From: Clostridia bacterium
GTDB taxonomy: Bacteria; Bacillota; Clostridia; TANB77; CAG-508
Reading direction: 5' to 3'
NCBI GenBank assembly: GCA_017510245.1
Contig: JAFWNQ010000025.1
Coordinates: forward strand, 1 to 64,000
DNA: 64,000 nucleotides
Shown: positions 53,097-63,065 of the stretch, one piece after another
How positions within the stretch are numbered: position 1 is the first letter of the stretch
Layout of the letters: the number at the start of each line of letters is the position of its first letter
The notes under the pieces: model-generated
The model's database searches: none
What the model was told of the DNA's origin: nothing
The model's input: only the letters and a program-made list of their open reading frames with translations
Position numbers and translations under genes: made by a program

Positions 53097-53837
53097 ATGC
53101 AAAAAAAGACTGAAAACAGAATAATAGTTGAGCATGTATATAAAAATTTTAATATTTATTTTGACAAGGCAAACAGTATTAAAGAAAAAATGCTGTTTTG
53201 GAATAGAAATAAAAAAGAAACAAGAGAAGTTTTAAAAGATATTAATTTGACTATAAAGAATGGCGAAGCAGTTGCGCTAATTGGAATAAATGGAAGCGGT
53301 AAATCTACTCTATTAAAATTAATGACAAAGATTATTTATCCAACAAAAGGAAAGATAACAGTAAATGGTAGATTAACTTCATTACTAGAATTAGGAGCTG
53401 GATTTCATCAGGATTTTTCGGGTAGAGAGAATATTTATTTTAATGCTTCTATTTTTGGTTTGACTAAAAAACAAATTGATGAAAGACTTGATCAAATAAT
53501 AGAATTTTCAGAATTACAAGATTTTATTGATAATCCAGTAAGAACTTACTCTTCAGGAATGTTTATGAGATTGGCTTTTGCTGTAGCTATAAATGTTGAT
53601 GCTGATATTTTGTTAGTTGATGAAATTTTATCTGTTGGAGATGCACATTTTCAGGAAAAGTGTATTAACAAAATGAAAGAATTAAAAGAACAAGGAACTA
53701 CTATGGTATTTGTTACACACAATCTTGGATCTGCAAAAGAATTGTGTGATAGAGCAATCTGGTTGAATAAAGGTGAAATACAATTAGATGGTAAAACAGA
53801 CAAAGTTATAGATAAGTATATTGAAGAAACAAAATAA
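53097..53837 (+). CDS. Polysaccharide/teichoic acid ABC exporter ATPase (TagH/Wzt-like)
   Basis: A 246-aa ATPase: Walker A GINGSGKSTLL, Q-loop region LLELGAGFHQDFSG (family hallmark), signature YSSGMFMRLAFA, Walker B DILLVDEILSVGD and H-loop VTHNLG. It ends soon after the core, lacking the C-terminal glycan-binding domain of long Wzt proteins, so it should not need a specific chain end. It pairs with the permease at 53859 to move a completed lipid-linked glycan across the membrane. Confidence 0.95.
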   Translation: MQKKTENRIIVEHVYKNFNIYFDKANSIKEKMLFWNRNKKETREVLKDINLTIKNGEAVALIGINGSGKSTLLKLMTKIIYPTKGKITVNGRLTSLLELGAGFHQDFSGRENIYFNASIFGLTKKQIDERLDQIIEFSELQDFIDNPVRTYSSGMFMRLAFAVAINVDADILLVDEILSVGDAHFQEKCINKMKELKEQGTTMVFVTHNLGSAKELCDRAIWLNKGEIQLDGKTDKVIDKYIEETK

Positions 53838-53858
53838 AACAATAGAGAGGAAGAATTA

Positions 53859-54632
53859 ATGAACGTTTTTAGAAATTTATATAATTATAGAGAACTGATA
53901 AAAACAAGTGTAAAAAAAGATATTGGTGGTAAGTATAAACATTCATTTTTAGGTGTTCTATGGTCTTTTATTAATCCTTTACTACAAATAGCTGTTTATG
54001 CAATAATATTCCCATTGATTATGAAAAATAATATAGAAAATTATACAGTTTTTATGGTTTGTGGACTTATTCCATGGACATATTTTTCGACAGTACTAAA
54101 TAGGGCTTCATTTGTTATGATAGAGAATGGAAATATAATAAAAAAAGTGTATTTTCCAAGAGAAATATTACCCTTGTCACTTGTGACAAGTGAAACGGTA
54201 AATTTTCTCATTTCAAGTTTACTAATATTAGCATTTGTGCTAATTAATGGCATGGGAATTAGCATATATGCATTAGCTTTTCCAATTGTATTATTAGCAC
54301 AATATATAATGCTTATTGGATTAGCATTAATCTTTTCAAGTGTAACAGTATATTTTAGAGATTTACAACATTTTATTGGTGTAGTATTACAATTATTCTT
54401 TTATGCAACTCCAATAGTATATTCTTTAGAAGTGATACCTGAGCAATTTAGATGGATACTACTTTTAAACCCTATGACATACATAATCGATGGATATAGA
54501 GATATTTTTTATAATAAAGAAATGCCAGAGATTTCAATGCTAGGAATAATAATAGCTATAGGGATAGCAGTAACTATTATTGGTTATTTATTATTTAATA
54601 AGTTACAAAAGAGGTTTGCAGAAGAATTGTAA
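53859..54632 (+). CDS. Polysaccharide ABC exporter permease (TagG/Wzm-like)
   Basis: A 257-aa ABC-2 permease with six hydrophobic helices. The N-terminal RELIKTSVKKDIGGKYKHSF and FLGVLWSFINPLLQI are the family pattern; YFRDLQHFIGV and NPMTYIIDGYRDI occur later. Ribosome site GAGAGGAAG. It follows the ATPase by 21 bases. With it, the second cluster is an ABC-dependent pathway, unlike the Wzx/Wzy pathway of the first. Confidence 0.94.
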   Translation: MNVFRNLYNYRELIKTSVKKDIGGKYKHSFLGVLWSFINPLLQIAVYAIIFPLIMKNNIENYTVFMVCGLIPWTYFSTVLNRASFVMIENGNIIKKVYFPREILPLSLVTSETVNFLISSLLILAFVLINGMGISIYALAFPIVLLAQYIMLIGLALIFSSVTVYFRDLQHFIGVVLQLFFYATPIVYSLEVIPEQFRWILLLNPMTYIIDGYRDIFYNKEMPEISMLGIIIAIGIAVTIIGYLLFNKLQKRFAEEL

Positions 54633-54645
54633 AAAGGGGTATTAT

Positions 54646-56019
54646 ATGAATAAGGGCAAAGTAATTTTAATTTGTCTAAACTACTTTCAAGTAGGTGGTG
54701 TTGAGACTTTTGTATATAATCAAATATTATCTTTGAAGCGAAAGGGATATACAGTTGTTGTGTTGGCAAAAGACGGAATTTACACTGATAAGTTCAAACA
54801 AACAGGTGCTATTTGTGTTGAATTCGAGTTTGAAAATAAAATCTATTATGATTATGAGAAAATTGAGCAGTTTATCAGTATATTGAAAAAATATAAAGTA
54901 TCAGAAGTATATAATAATTCATTTCAATCTATGAATGTTGTAATGCCTGCATGTTTAATTACAAATACTCCTTATGTCGCTTATACCCATATGTCTGAAA
55001 GTGTAATAGAGGATGAATATAAATTTTTTGAAGAACACTATGAAACCTATGAGGATAATATAAAACTTTTTTACAAATATGCAGATAAAATAATTGCTAT
55101 AACCCCTAAAACAAAAGAGTTTATAGAGAGAAAGTTTAATATAAGTGATAAGAATAAAGTTATTTATATGAGAAACTCAATTAGTATAGCAGACTTTAAA
55201 CCAAAGAGTAAGGTAAAAAGAATTAATGACATATTAATAATTAGTAGACTGGAAGAACTTCAATATAAATCAGTTTTAGACGGAATTAATCTTTATAAGG
55301 AATTATATAAAGATAATAATGAAATGACTTTAACTATTGCTGGAGATGGAAATGCTAAAGAAAAACTTGAAGAATATGTAAAAAGAGAGAGAATCAATAA
55401 TGTTAAATTTTTAGGTTCTATTTCTAATGTTAAAGAAGTAATGGAAAAATGTGATGCAGTAATTGGAGTTGGAAGGTGCATATTAGAAGCTATTGCGATG
55501 AAAAGATTAGCAATTATTTCAGGCTATACTGGAATAAGAGATATTCTTTCAAAAGAAAATTTTGATATAGAACTAAATGACAATTTTGGAGGAAAACATT
55601 TAGAAGAAAAAGAAGTTAGAGATATTTCTAAAAAGATAAAGAAACTAGATGAAAAATTAATAAGTGAGATTATCGAATATAACTATGAAAGAGCAAAGAA
55701 GGAATTAGATATTGATAACAATATTTATATAATAGATAAAGAAAACTATAAATATGACATAGACACTAGTGACATATTGATGGAAATGATAAAAATAAAT
55801 AGCACGATTGGAAAACTAGCAGAATATAGATTTAACAAAATGGAAAATGATTGGAAAGATCATTTAAAATATAAAGAGTGGATGGAAGAAAAAGAAAATA
55901 ATAACATAAAAGAAATAAAAGAACTAAAAGATAAAATAGATAATTATGAACGCACAATATCTTTTAGAGTAATAAGAAAAATAAAGAGAATTGTTAGAAA
56001 GGGAAAGATTAATGAATAA
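54646..56019 (+). CDS. GT4-family glycosyltransferase with coiled-coil tail
   Basis: A 457-aa GT-B enzyme: VILICLNYFQVGGVETFVYNQ, LIISRLEELQYKSVLDGI, and VGRCILEAIAMKRLAIISG, in which the usual acidic E-x7-E motif is weak. The last 70 residues are charged and helical (EWMEEKENNNIKEIKELKDK), probably coiled coil, then a basic end. ATG 54646 has AAAAGGGG upstream; the longer open frame upstream overlaps the permease. It overlaps the next gene by eight bases. Confidence 0.85.
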   Translation: MNKGKVILICLNYFQVGGVETFVYNQILSLKRKGYTVVVLAKDGIYTDKFKQTGAICVEFEFENKIYYDYEKIEQFISILKKYKVSEVYNNSFQSMNVVMPACLITNTPYVAYTHMSESVIEDEYKFFEEHYETYEDNIKLFYKYADKIIAITPKTKEFIERKFNISDKNKVIYMRNSISIADFKPKSKVKRINDILIISRLEELQYKSVLDGINLYKELYKDNNEMTLTIAGDGNAKEKLEEYVKRERINNVKFLGSISNVKEVMEKCDAVIGVGRCILEAIAMKRLAIISGYTGIRDILSKENFDIELNDNFGGKHLEEKEVRDISKKIKKLDEKLISEIIEYNYERAKKELDIDNNIYIIDKENYKYDIDTSDILMEMIKINSTIGKLAEYRFNKMENDWKDHLKYKEWMEEKENNNIKEIKELKDKIDNYERTISFRVIRKIKRIVRKGKINE

Positions 56020-58282
56020 TGTTTTTGACTTTAGTAAGCAACCTGGTAAGGAATTAAAGAGAATACAATTTGATAATAAAAAAATGGAACCTTTAATTAC
56101 AGTTGTAATACCATTTTATAATGATAAACAATATATAGAACAAGCTGTAAACTCAGTTCTAAACCAGACTTTTCCTTGCTTTGAAGTATTAATAATTGAT
56201 GATGGGTCAAAAGATGAAGAGAGCTTAAAAAAATTGCAAGAAGTATCTAAAATTGATGATAGAATCATAGTGTTTCACAAAGAAAATGAAGGTCTAGCGG
56301 CAACAAGGGATTATGGCGCAGAGAAGGCAAGCAATAGTTCAAAATACTTGTTCTTTTTAGATTCAGATGATTTAATAGAGCCTACATATTTTGAATGTGC
56401 TTACTGGACATTGGAAACAAATCAAAAAGCTTCATGGGCTTATACTGATTCTGTAGGATTTGAAGCAGATGAATACTTATGGAACAAATGGTTTGACTCA
56501 GAAAAAGAGAAAAAACAAAATGATTTAGTCGCTTCAGCTATGATTAGAAAAGATGACTTTAATCTTGTTGGAGGATATGAACTGAGAGAAAAATCAGTTA
56601 ATGAAGACTGGAATTTTTGGCTTAAAATGATTGCTAATGGCAAATTCCCAGTTAGAATGAATTTCTACGGATTTTGGTATAGAAGAAAAGAAAATGGCAG
56701 TGAATTAGCAAAATCTAAAGAAAACAAAAAAAGAGCTTTAGAAATTGTTAATGAGACTGCAAAAAAAATCAAAAAGCCTGTTAAGGCAATTCAATATCCT
56801 AATTATTCTTATAATTGGGAAAAACCAGTTATTGAAATTGAGAGTGTTCCAAAAATAAAAGTGAAAAAGAACTCTAAGACAAATCTATTAATGATTATTC
56901 CTTGGATGATTATGGGGGGAGCAGATAAGTTCAATTTAGACCTAATTAAAGGATTAGATAAAAATAAATTTGAGGTAACTATAATCTCAACTGAGCCTGC
57001 AACTAACCAATATGTTCAAGAGTTTTCTAAGTATGCAACGATTTATGAATTACCTTCATTTATTAATCAAAAGTATTGGACAGCTTTTATTAATTATATA
57101 ATAGAAAAAAATAATATTAATATTATAATGAACACTAATAGTGAGACTGGATATACAATGCTACCTTTCATAAAATCAAGCTATCCTAATATTCCGATAA
57201 TAGATTATATACATATGGAAGAATGGTATAACAGAAATGGTGGATATTCAAGAGATTCAAGTGCTGCTGCTTCTGTTATAGATAAAACATTAACATGTAA
57301 TAAGAATAGTGAGAGAATTCTTGAAGAGTATTTCGAAAGGAAAAAAGAAGAATTAGGAACTGTATATATAGGTGTTGATGAAGATATTTTTAATCCTAGG
57401 AATTATGATAAGGACTCGGAAAGAGAGTATTTTAAGATTAACAAAAAATATGTTATTGGTTATATATGCAGAATTACTGAACAGAAAAGACCATTTTTAC
57501 TATTAGAAGTTATAAAAGAACTTAAGAAAACAAGAGATGATTTTGTTGTTTTAATTGCTGGAACTGGAAACTTATTCCACAAAGTTAAATCAAAAGCCAA
57601 AGCACTTGGAATAAATGAAAACATAATATTTGCTGGTAAAGTGAGCGAAACTCAAAAATTCTATTCTGCGTGTGATTTAACTTTTAATTGCTCTATTAAG
57701 GAAGGATTAGCACTAACTTCATATGAATCATTGGCAATGGGAGTGCCTGTGATTTCAAGTGATGTTGGTGGACAAAATGAATTAATAAATGAGGATGTTG
57801 GAATAATAGTTCCTTGTCTTCAAAAAGAAGAAGATATTTTAGATTTTAATTATTCAGAAGAAGAAATAACTCAGTATGTTGATGGAATAAATAGAATAAT
57901 TGATAATATAGGTGATTATAAATCAAAATGCAGAGATAGAGTATTAAGTGGATTTACAATAAGCCAAATGGTTAGAAATATGTCTAATCTGTTAGAGGAA
58001 ACTAGAAAAAATCCTAATAAAACTAAAATAGAGAATGGAAAAAGATTAAGTAACTGTACAGATATTCTAAGTGAGCTAGTAGTTCGAGGTTTTATTTCAG
58101 ACGAAGAAAAATACAAGTGGGAATGTAAAGTATATAATGAAAGTTTTGGATTTGAGCAAGATGATTATAAAATGCAATTGTTTAAGGACAAGATGTGGGA
58201 ACGTGCATGGTATAGAGGGCTTATAAAATTGTTACAAAAGACAGGTATTATAAAAGTAGTAAAAAAGGTTAGAGGTAATTAG
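56012..58282 (+). CDS. Bifunctional GT2-GT4 glycosyltransferase
   Basis: A 756-aa fusion. The N-terminal GT2 domain (about 25-255) has VVIPFYNDKQYIEQAVNSVL, VLIIDDGSKDEE, ENEGLAATRDYG and FLDSDDLIEP. The C-terminal GT4 domain (about 290-690) has LMIIPWMIMGGADKFNLDL, IGYICRITEQKRPFLLLEV and CSIKEGLALTSYESLAMGVP. Two active sites in one chain suggest it adds two consecutive sugars. ATG 56012 is chosen (AAAGGGAAAG upstream); it overlaps the previous gene. Confidence 0.9.
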   Translation: MNNVFDFSKQPGKELKRIQFDNKKMEPLITVVIPFYNDKQYIEQAVNSVLNQTFPCFEVLIIDDGSKDEESLKKLQEVSKIDDRIIVFHKENEGLAATRDYGAEKASNSSKYLFFLDSDDLIEPTYFECAYWTLETNQKASWAYTDSVGFEADEYLWNKWFDSEKEKKQNDLVASAMIRKDDFNLVGGYELREKSVNEDWNFWLKMIANGKFPVRMNFYGFWYRRKENGSELAKSKENKKRALEIVNETAKKIKKPVKAIQYPNYSYNWEKPVIEIESVPKIKVKKNSKTNLLMIIPWMIMGGADKFNLDLIKGLDKNKFEVTIISTEPATNQYVQEFSKYATIYELPSFINQKYWTAFINYIIEKNNINIIMNTNSETGYTMLPFIKSSYPNIPIIDYIHMEEWYNRNGGYSRDSSAAASVIDKTLTCNKNSERILEEYFERKKEELGTVYIGVDEDIFNPRNYDKDSEREYFKINKKYVIGYICRITEQKRPFLLLEVIKELKKTRDDFVVLIAGTGNLFHKVKSKAKALGINENIIFAGKVSETQKFYSACDLTFNCSIKEGLALTSYESLAMGVPVISSDVGGQNELINEDVGIIVPCLQKEEDILDFNYSEEEITQYVDGINRIIDNIGDYKSKCRDRVLSGFTISQMVRNMSNLLEETRKNPNKTKIENGKRLSNCTDILSELVVRGFISDEEKYKWECKVYNESFGFEQDDYKMQLFKDKMWERAWYRGLIKLLQKTGIIKVVKKVRGN

Positions 58283-58331
58283 TTTTTTTACCAAAATAAT
58301 AAATCTACTTTTGAAAGGATGGTTATTAGAT

Positions 58332-59276
58332 ATGAAAAAGATTAGTATAATAATTCCAGCATATAATGAAGAAGAAGCTATACCACATTTGATGAAAAGA
58401 ATTAATAAATTGATGGATTTCGTGGATAAATATGAGTTTGAAATTCTATTTGTTAATGATGGATCAAAAGACAAAACTCTTGATTTAATTAAAGAGTATA
58501 GAAAAGAAGATAAGAGGATTAATTATGTGGATTTTTCAAGAAATTTTGGGAAAGAAACTGCAATGATAGCAGGACTTGATTATGCTACAGGAGATTGTGC
58601 TATATTTTTAGATGCTGATTTACAAGACCCCCCTGAATTGATTCCAGACATGATTGAATATTGGGAAAAAGGATATGATGATGTTTATGCCCAAAGAAGA
58701 ACTAGAAAAGGAGAATCTTGGCTAAAGAAGTTTACATCTAAGATGTATTATAGAGTGTTACAATCTTTGACAAAGGTTGAAATTCAAAAAGATACAGGAG
58801 ATTTTAGACTTTTAGATAGGAGATGCATGAATGCTCTTAAGAAGATGAGAGAATCTCAGAGATGTTCAAAGAGTATGTTTAGCTGGATAGGGTATAAGAA
58901 AAAAGCGATTTCATACGATAGAGATCCTCGTATTGCAGGAAAAACAAAATGGAATTATGGAAAACTAATAAATCTAGCTATTGATGGAATTACGTCTTTT
59001 ACTACTTCACCATTAAGATTATCAGTATATTTAGCAATTCCTACATTTATTACATTAATTGCATACTTTGTTTATGTTATTGTAAAATGTGCTAGACTAA
59101 ATGTTGTAATAGAAGCTTTTCAAGCAATAATATTATTAGTTTTATTCTTCTCAGGAATTCAAATAATGCTTTTTGGAATTGTTGGGGAGTATTTAGGTAG
59201 AATATTTAATGAAACAAAAAATAGGCCAATATATTTGGTTAATGAATACAATGAAGAAAAAGAGATGAATGAGTAA
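58332..59276 (+). CDS. GtrB/DPM-type GT2 glycosyltransferase with two C-terminal helices
   Basis: A 314-aa enzyme of the dolichol-phosphate mannosyltransferase-like group: ISIIIPAYNEEEAIPHLM, FVNDGSKDKTLDLI, DFSRNFGKETAMIAGLDYA, FLDADLQDPPELIP and GDFRLLDR. Two membrane helices follow (about 230-253 and 263-285). It makes undecaprenyl-phosphate-linked sugar, used by GT-C enzymes such as those at 61520 and 63066. ATG 58332 gives the usual start. Confidence 0.93.
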   Translation: MKKISIIIPAYNEEEAIPHLMKRINKLMDFVDKYEFEILFVNDGSKDKTLDLIKEYRKEDKRINYVDFSRNFGKETAMIAGLDYATGDCAIFLDADLQDPPELIPDMIEYWEKGYDDVYAQRRTRKGESWLKKFTSKMYYRVLQSLTKVEIQKDTGDFRLLDRRCMNALKKMRESQRCSKSMFSWIGYKKKAISYDRDPRIAGKTKWNYGKLINLAIDGITSFTTSPLRLSVYLAIPTFITLIAYFVYVIVKCARLNVVIEAFQAIILLVLFFSGIQIMLFGIVGEYLGRIFNETKNRPIYLVNEYNEEKEMNE

Positions 59277-59297
59277 AATATAGTTATAGATGATTTG

Positions 59298-59326
59298 TTG
59301 ATTTTAATATATATGTATGATATTAT
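59298..59326 (+). promoter_or_regulatory. Promoter of the TagO-like gene
   Basis: TTGATT, 17 bases, TATTAT, 25 bases before the ATG at 59351. Confidence 0.65.
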
Positions 59327-59350
59327 AAACAAAAAATGGAGGAATAATAT

Positions 59351-60457
59351 ATGTGGGGAGATATAGCTATAGCTTTTGTACTAGCATTTTTTACATCATT
59401 TGTTACAGTGCCTTATACAATAAAGCTAGCAAAAAAAGTTGGAGCAATAGATAAACCTAACAACAGAAAAATAAACAAAAAACCAATACCAAGGATTGGA
59501 GGAATAGCAATTCTAGTTGGATTCATTGTTTCATCAGTTTATTTAATAATTGCAATGACAATTGAGAAGAAGATTATATTGAATGATATTGATAACTATA
59601 AAATGAAGCTATTAGGATTCTTATTGGGAATAATGACAGTAGAAGTTTTCGCATATTTGGATGATATAAAAGATTTATCCCCAATAATAAAACTTCTTGC
59701 TCAAATAATATCAGCTCTATTTGTTTATTTCTTTGGAATAAGAATTGATGTAATTAATGGAGTGACATTGCAACCATTTATTAGTTTTGCTTTAACAATT
59801 GGATGGATTGTAGGAATAACTAATGCAATTAATTTAATAGATGGACTAGATGGACTTTCATCTGGAATAGGTTTAATATCATGTTTTTCATTGCTTATAA
59901 TCTTTGCAACAAATTACTCACCACTAATTTCAATTATACTAATTACAGCATTAGCGGGAGCTATACTTGGATTTATGCCATTTAATTTATATCCTGCAAA
60001 AACTTTTATGGGAGATGTAGGAGCTCAATTTATTGGATATTCACTTTCAGTAATTGCAATAATTGGCGTTGCAAAAACTGTAACTCTATTTGTTTTTATA
60101 GCACCAGTATTAGTATTAGGACTACCCATATTTGATACGTTATTTGCTATATGTAGAAGAATTATTAAAGGGAAATCTTTTAAAGCAGTATTTGAGGCAG
60201 ATAAAGGACATTTGCATCATAGACTTATGAAACAAGGTTTTACCCAAAAACAATCTGTTTTTATTTTGTATGCTTTAAGTGTAACACTTGGAATGCTAGC
60301 AATAATTATTATAGAAGATGGAATATGGAAAGCAGCTTCATTCCTATTATTACTAATGGCAATTGTTGCAATAGGATATAGTGAAATAACCAAATTTAAA
60401 GCAGAATTAATTAAGGAAAATAAAGAATTAGGACTTGTAGAAAAGGATAATAAGTAA
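59351..60457 (+). CDS. TagO/WecA-like undecaprenyl-phosphate GlcNAc-1-phosphate transferase
   Basis: Initiates teichoic acid or polysaccharide synthesis by moving GlcNAc-1-P to undecaprenyl phosphate. The 368-aa protein has about 10-11 helices and the family motifs DKPNNRKINKKPIPRIGG, AYLDDIKDLSP, NAINLIDGLDGLSSG, KTFMGDVGAQFIGY and DKGHLHHRLMKQGF. FMGDVGA differs from the more usual FMGDxGS. It likely supplies the lipid primer for the ABC-exported glycan of this cluster. Confidence 0.94.
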   Translation: MWGDIAIAFVLAFFTSFVTVPYTIKLAKKVGAIDKPNNRKINKKPIPRIGGIAILVGFIVSSVYLIIAMTIEKKIILNDIDNYKMKLLGFLLGIMTVEVFAYLDDIKDLSPIIKLLAQIISALFVYFFGIRIDVINGVTLQPFISFALTIGWIVGITNAINLIDGLDGLSSGIGLISCFSLLIIFATNYSPLISIILITALAGAILGFMPFNLYPAKTFMGDVGAQFIGYSLSVIAIIGVAKTVTLFVFIAPVLVLGLPIFDTLFAICRRIIKGKSFKAVFEADKGHLHHRLMKQGFTQKQSVFILYALSVTLGMLAIIIIEDGIWKAASFLLLLMAIVAIGYSEITKFKAELIKENKELGLVEKDNK

Positions 60458-60475
60458 ATTAAGGAAGTTACATTT

Positions 60476-61483
60476 ATGAATAATAATCTAATTAATCCGA
60501 GCTTGACCAATGAAAGAGAAGAACGACAAGAGAATATTTTAAGACCACAGAGCCTTAGTGAATATATTGGTCAAAATAAAGTTAAAGAAAATATGAAGAT
60601 TTATATAGAGGCAACAAAAAAAAGAGAAGAAGCACTTGATCATGTACTTCTTTATGGACCTCCTGGACTAGGAAAGACCACATTAGCTAATATTATTGCA
60701 AATGAGATGAATTCAAAAATAAAAATCACTTCTGGACCTGCAATAGAAAAACCTGGAGATTTGGCAGCAATTCTAACAAGTCTTTCAGAATATGATGTGT
60801 TGTTTATTGATGAGATACATAGAATTAACAAAAACATTGAAGAAGTTTTATATCCAGCATTAGAAGACTTTACATTAGATATAATAATAGGAAAAGGACC
60901 TACAGCAAAATCTATTAGATTGGATTTACCTAAATTCACTTTAATAGGAGCAACAACTAAGGCAGGATCATTAACAACACCATTAAGAGATAGATTTGGA
61001 ATTGTTGAAAGACTGGAACTATATGAAGTAAAAGATTTAAAAACTATAGTAAAAAGATCTGCAAGTATTTTAAAAATTGAAATAGAAGATGATGCAGCAA
61101 TTGAAATCGCTAAAAGATCAAGAGGAACACCTAGAATTGCAAATAGACTACTTAAAAGAGTAAGAGACTATGCTTTAGTACTGTCAGATGGAAACATAGA
61201 TATAAATATTGCAAAGATAGCTCTTAATAAATTGGAAATAGATGATATTGGACTTGATGCACTTGATAAAAGATTATTAGTAACATTAATAGAAAGTTAT
61301 AAAGGAAGACCTGTAGGTATTGAGACTCTTGCTACAACTTTAGGAGAAGAAGTTTCAACTATTGAGGATGTTTATGAACCATATTTAATACAAATTGGTT
61401 TTATTTCTCGTACTCCTAGAGGGAGAATTGCTATGCCAAAGGCTTATAAACACTTGGGGTATGAATACAAAAGTGAAAACTAG
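60476..61483 (+). CDS. ruvB: Holliday junction DNA helicase RuvB
   Basis: Hexameric AAA+ motor for Holliday junction branch migration. The 335-aa protein has [20 protein letters not shown] (Walker A), [16 protein letters not shown] (Walker B), [18 protein letters not shown] (sensor 1), a helix-turn-helix end with [16 protein letters not shown] and [12 protein letters not shown]. It follows the TagO-like gene by 18 bases. ruvA is not adjacent, and the surrounding genes are all for polysaccharides. Confidence 0.98.
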   Translation: MNNNLINPSLTNEREERQENILRPQSLSEYIGQNKVKENMKIYIEATKKREEALDHVLLYGPPGLGKTTLANIIANEMNSKIKITSGPAIEKPGDLAAILTSLSEYDVLFIDEIHRINKNIEEVLYPALEDFTLDIIIGKGPTAKSIRLDLPKFTLIGATTKAGSLTTPLRDRFGIVERLELYEVKDLKTIVKRSASILKIEIEDDAAIEIAKRSRGTPRIANRLLKRVRDYALVLSDGNIDINIAKIALNKLEIDDIGLDALDKRLLVTLIESYKGRPVGIETLATTLGEEVSTIEDVYEPYLIQIGFISRTPRGRIAMPKAYKHLGYEYKSEN

Positions 61484-61519
61484 TCTTGTTATTTGATAGT
61501 TTATTGATTAGGAGAAAAA

Positions 61520-63031
61520 ATGATTGAAAAAATAAAAGAGAACAAAGATAAAATATTTGTCTTTGTAATGTTTTTATTAGTTTTTTTACATTTATTATCA
61601 ACTATATTGGTAAAAGAGATAAACAATTTAGATGAATTATGGAACTATAATATTGCAAGGAACATTACAAAAGGATTAGTCCCATATAAAGATATTAGTA
61701 TGATTACTACACCACTAGTATATATGATAGAAGCAATAGTATTAAAGATATTCTCAAATGAGCTAATTGTTTTTAGACTTATGAATGTTGTTCTATTAAC
61801 ATCAATTCTATATATGACATATAAAGTAATCAATTCATTAGTAAAAAGTAAAATTAATAGTTTAATAATAACACTTCCGTTATTGGCTATTCTAAAAAAC
61901 GATTTATTTTTAGACTATAATTTTTTTACAGTTTTTTTGAGTTTATTGATTATTTATTTGGAACTTCAAAAAATAGATAAAAAAAATCTGAAAAATGATT
62001 CTATCATTGGATTACTGGGGGGATTGGCATTTTGCACTAAACAAACTATTGGAATAATCATATGTGTAGGCGTAATTTTACCAACCCTTATTTGCTCTAT
62101 TAGAGATAAATCATTCAAAGCCTTTTGGGCTAGAATTGTTGGAATTCTAATACCAATTATTATATTACTTGTATATTTATTAATAACACAATCATTTAAC
62201 TCCTTTATAAGTTATGTTTTTTTATCTATTAATACTTTTGAGAATAATATATCTTATACAAATTTGATTAAACATAATGATTTGTTAATCAGAATACTAG
62301 CTGTATTATTACCGGTTTGCACAATAGCTAATATAGTTTTTATTACTATGTACAAGAACAAAGAAAATTTGAAATATATAAAAATAAAATCCCTATTTTT
62401 GTATAGTTTAACTTTAGTTTTAATAGAGTATCCTATAGCTGATAGAATTCATTTTATATTAGCTAATTGGGTGATGATTATTTTGTTATTAATTGAGGGA
62501 TATTATTCAATTCAAAAACTATATAGAAAATTTGATAATAGAATTAAAAGATTAGGCGTTGTTACTATAAAAGCTTTTATTATATTATATTTTATAACTA
62601 TAACTACGACAGTAATAATTAATAAAACAAAAGAGTATGCAATAGGAAATAAGAATTCGGAATTAAAATACTATAAGAACTTGATATTGTCAGATTATAT
62701 TGTAAAACTATATAACGATACGATTATTGTAGAAGAAAACTATGAAAATCAAGGAAAAGAAGTAATTATTCTTGACTCTAATGCTGCTTTAGTACACATA
62801 CCAATGGATAAATATAGAAAAAACTATGACATGTTCAATAAAGGAAACTTTGGAAAAGATGGAGAAGAAGGATTAATAAATCAGATAGAGAATGAAAAGA
62901 GTAATAATGTATATCTTATAAGAAATGACAAGTATCCAAAGAACTGGCAACATCCAAGTAAAGTAACAGACTTTGTAAAATCTAACTTCGCCAAAAGTGG
63001 AGAAGTGGGTATTTATGATATTTATGAATAA
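61520..63031 (+). CDS. GT-C-like multipass membrane glycosyltransferase (putative)
   Basis: A 503-aa protein with about 10-12 hydrophobic helices and a soluble C-terminal tail (about 385-503). The first outside loop contains NNLDELWNYNIARNITKGL and PYKDISMITTPL, the acidic DE pair and layout typical of PMT/ArnT-like GT-C enzymes that use polyprenyl-phosphate sugars. GCTTKQTIG-like FCTKQTIGIIIC follows. It probably uses the lipid-sugar made at 58332. The acceptor is unknown. Confidence 0.75.
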   Translation: MIEKIKENKDKIFVFVMFLLVFLHLLSTILVKEINNLDELWNYNIARNITKGLVPYKDISMITTPLVYMIEAIVLKIFSNELIVFRLMNVVLLTSILYMTYKVINSLVKSKINSLIITLPLLAILKNDLFLDYNFFTVFLSLLIIYLELQKIDKKNLKNDSIIGLLGGLAFCTKQTIGIIICVGVILPTLICSIRDKSFKAFWARIVGILIPIIILLVYLLITQSFNSFISYVFLSINTFENNISYTNLIKHNDLLIRILAVLLPVCTIANIVFITMYKNKENLKYIKIKSLFLYSLTLVLIEYPIADRIHFILANWVMIILLLIEGYYSIQKLYRKFDNRIKRLGVVTIKAFIILYFITITTTVIINKTKEYAIGNKNSELKYYKNLILSDYIVKLYNDTIIVEENYENQGKEVIILDSNAALVHIPMDKYRKNYDMFNKGNFGKDGEEGLINQIENEKSNNVYLIRNDKYPKNWQHPSKVTDFVKSNFAKSGEVGIYDIYE

Positions 63032-63065
63032 TTACAAATGATTTTATATGAGGAGAAAGCATAAA

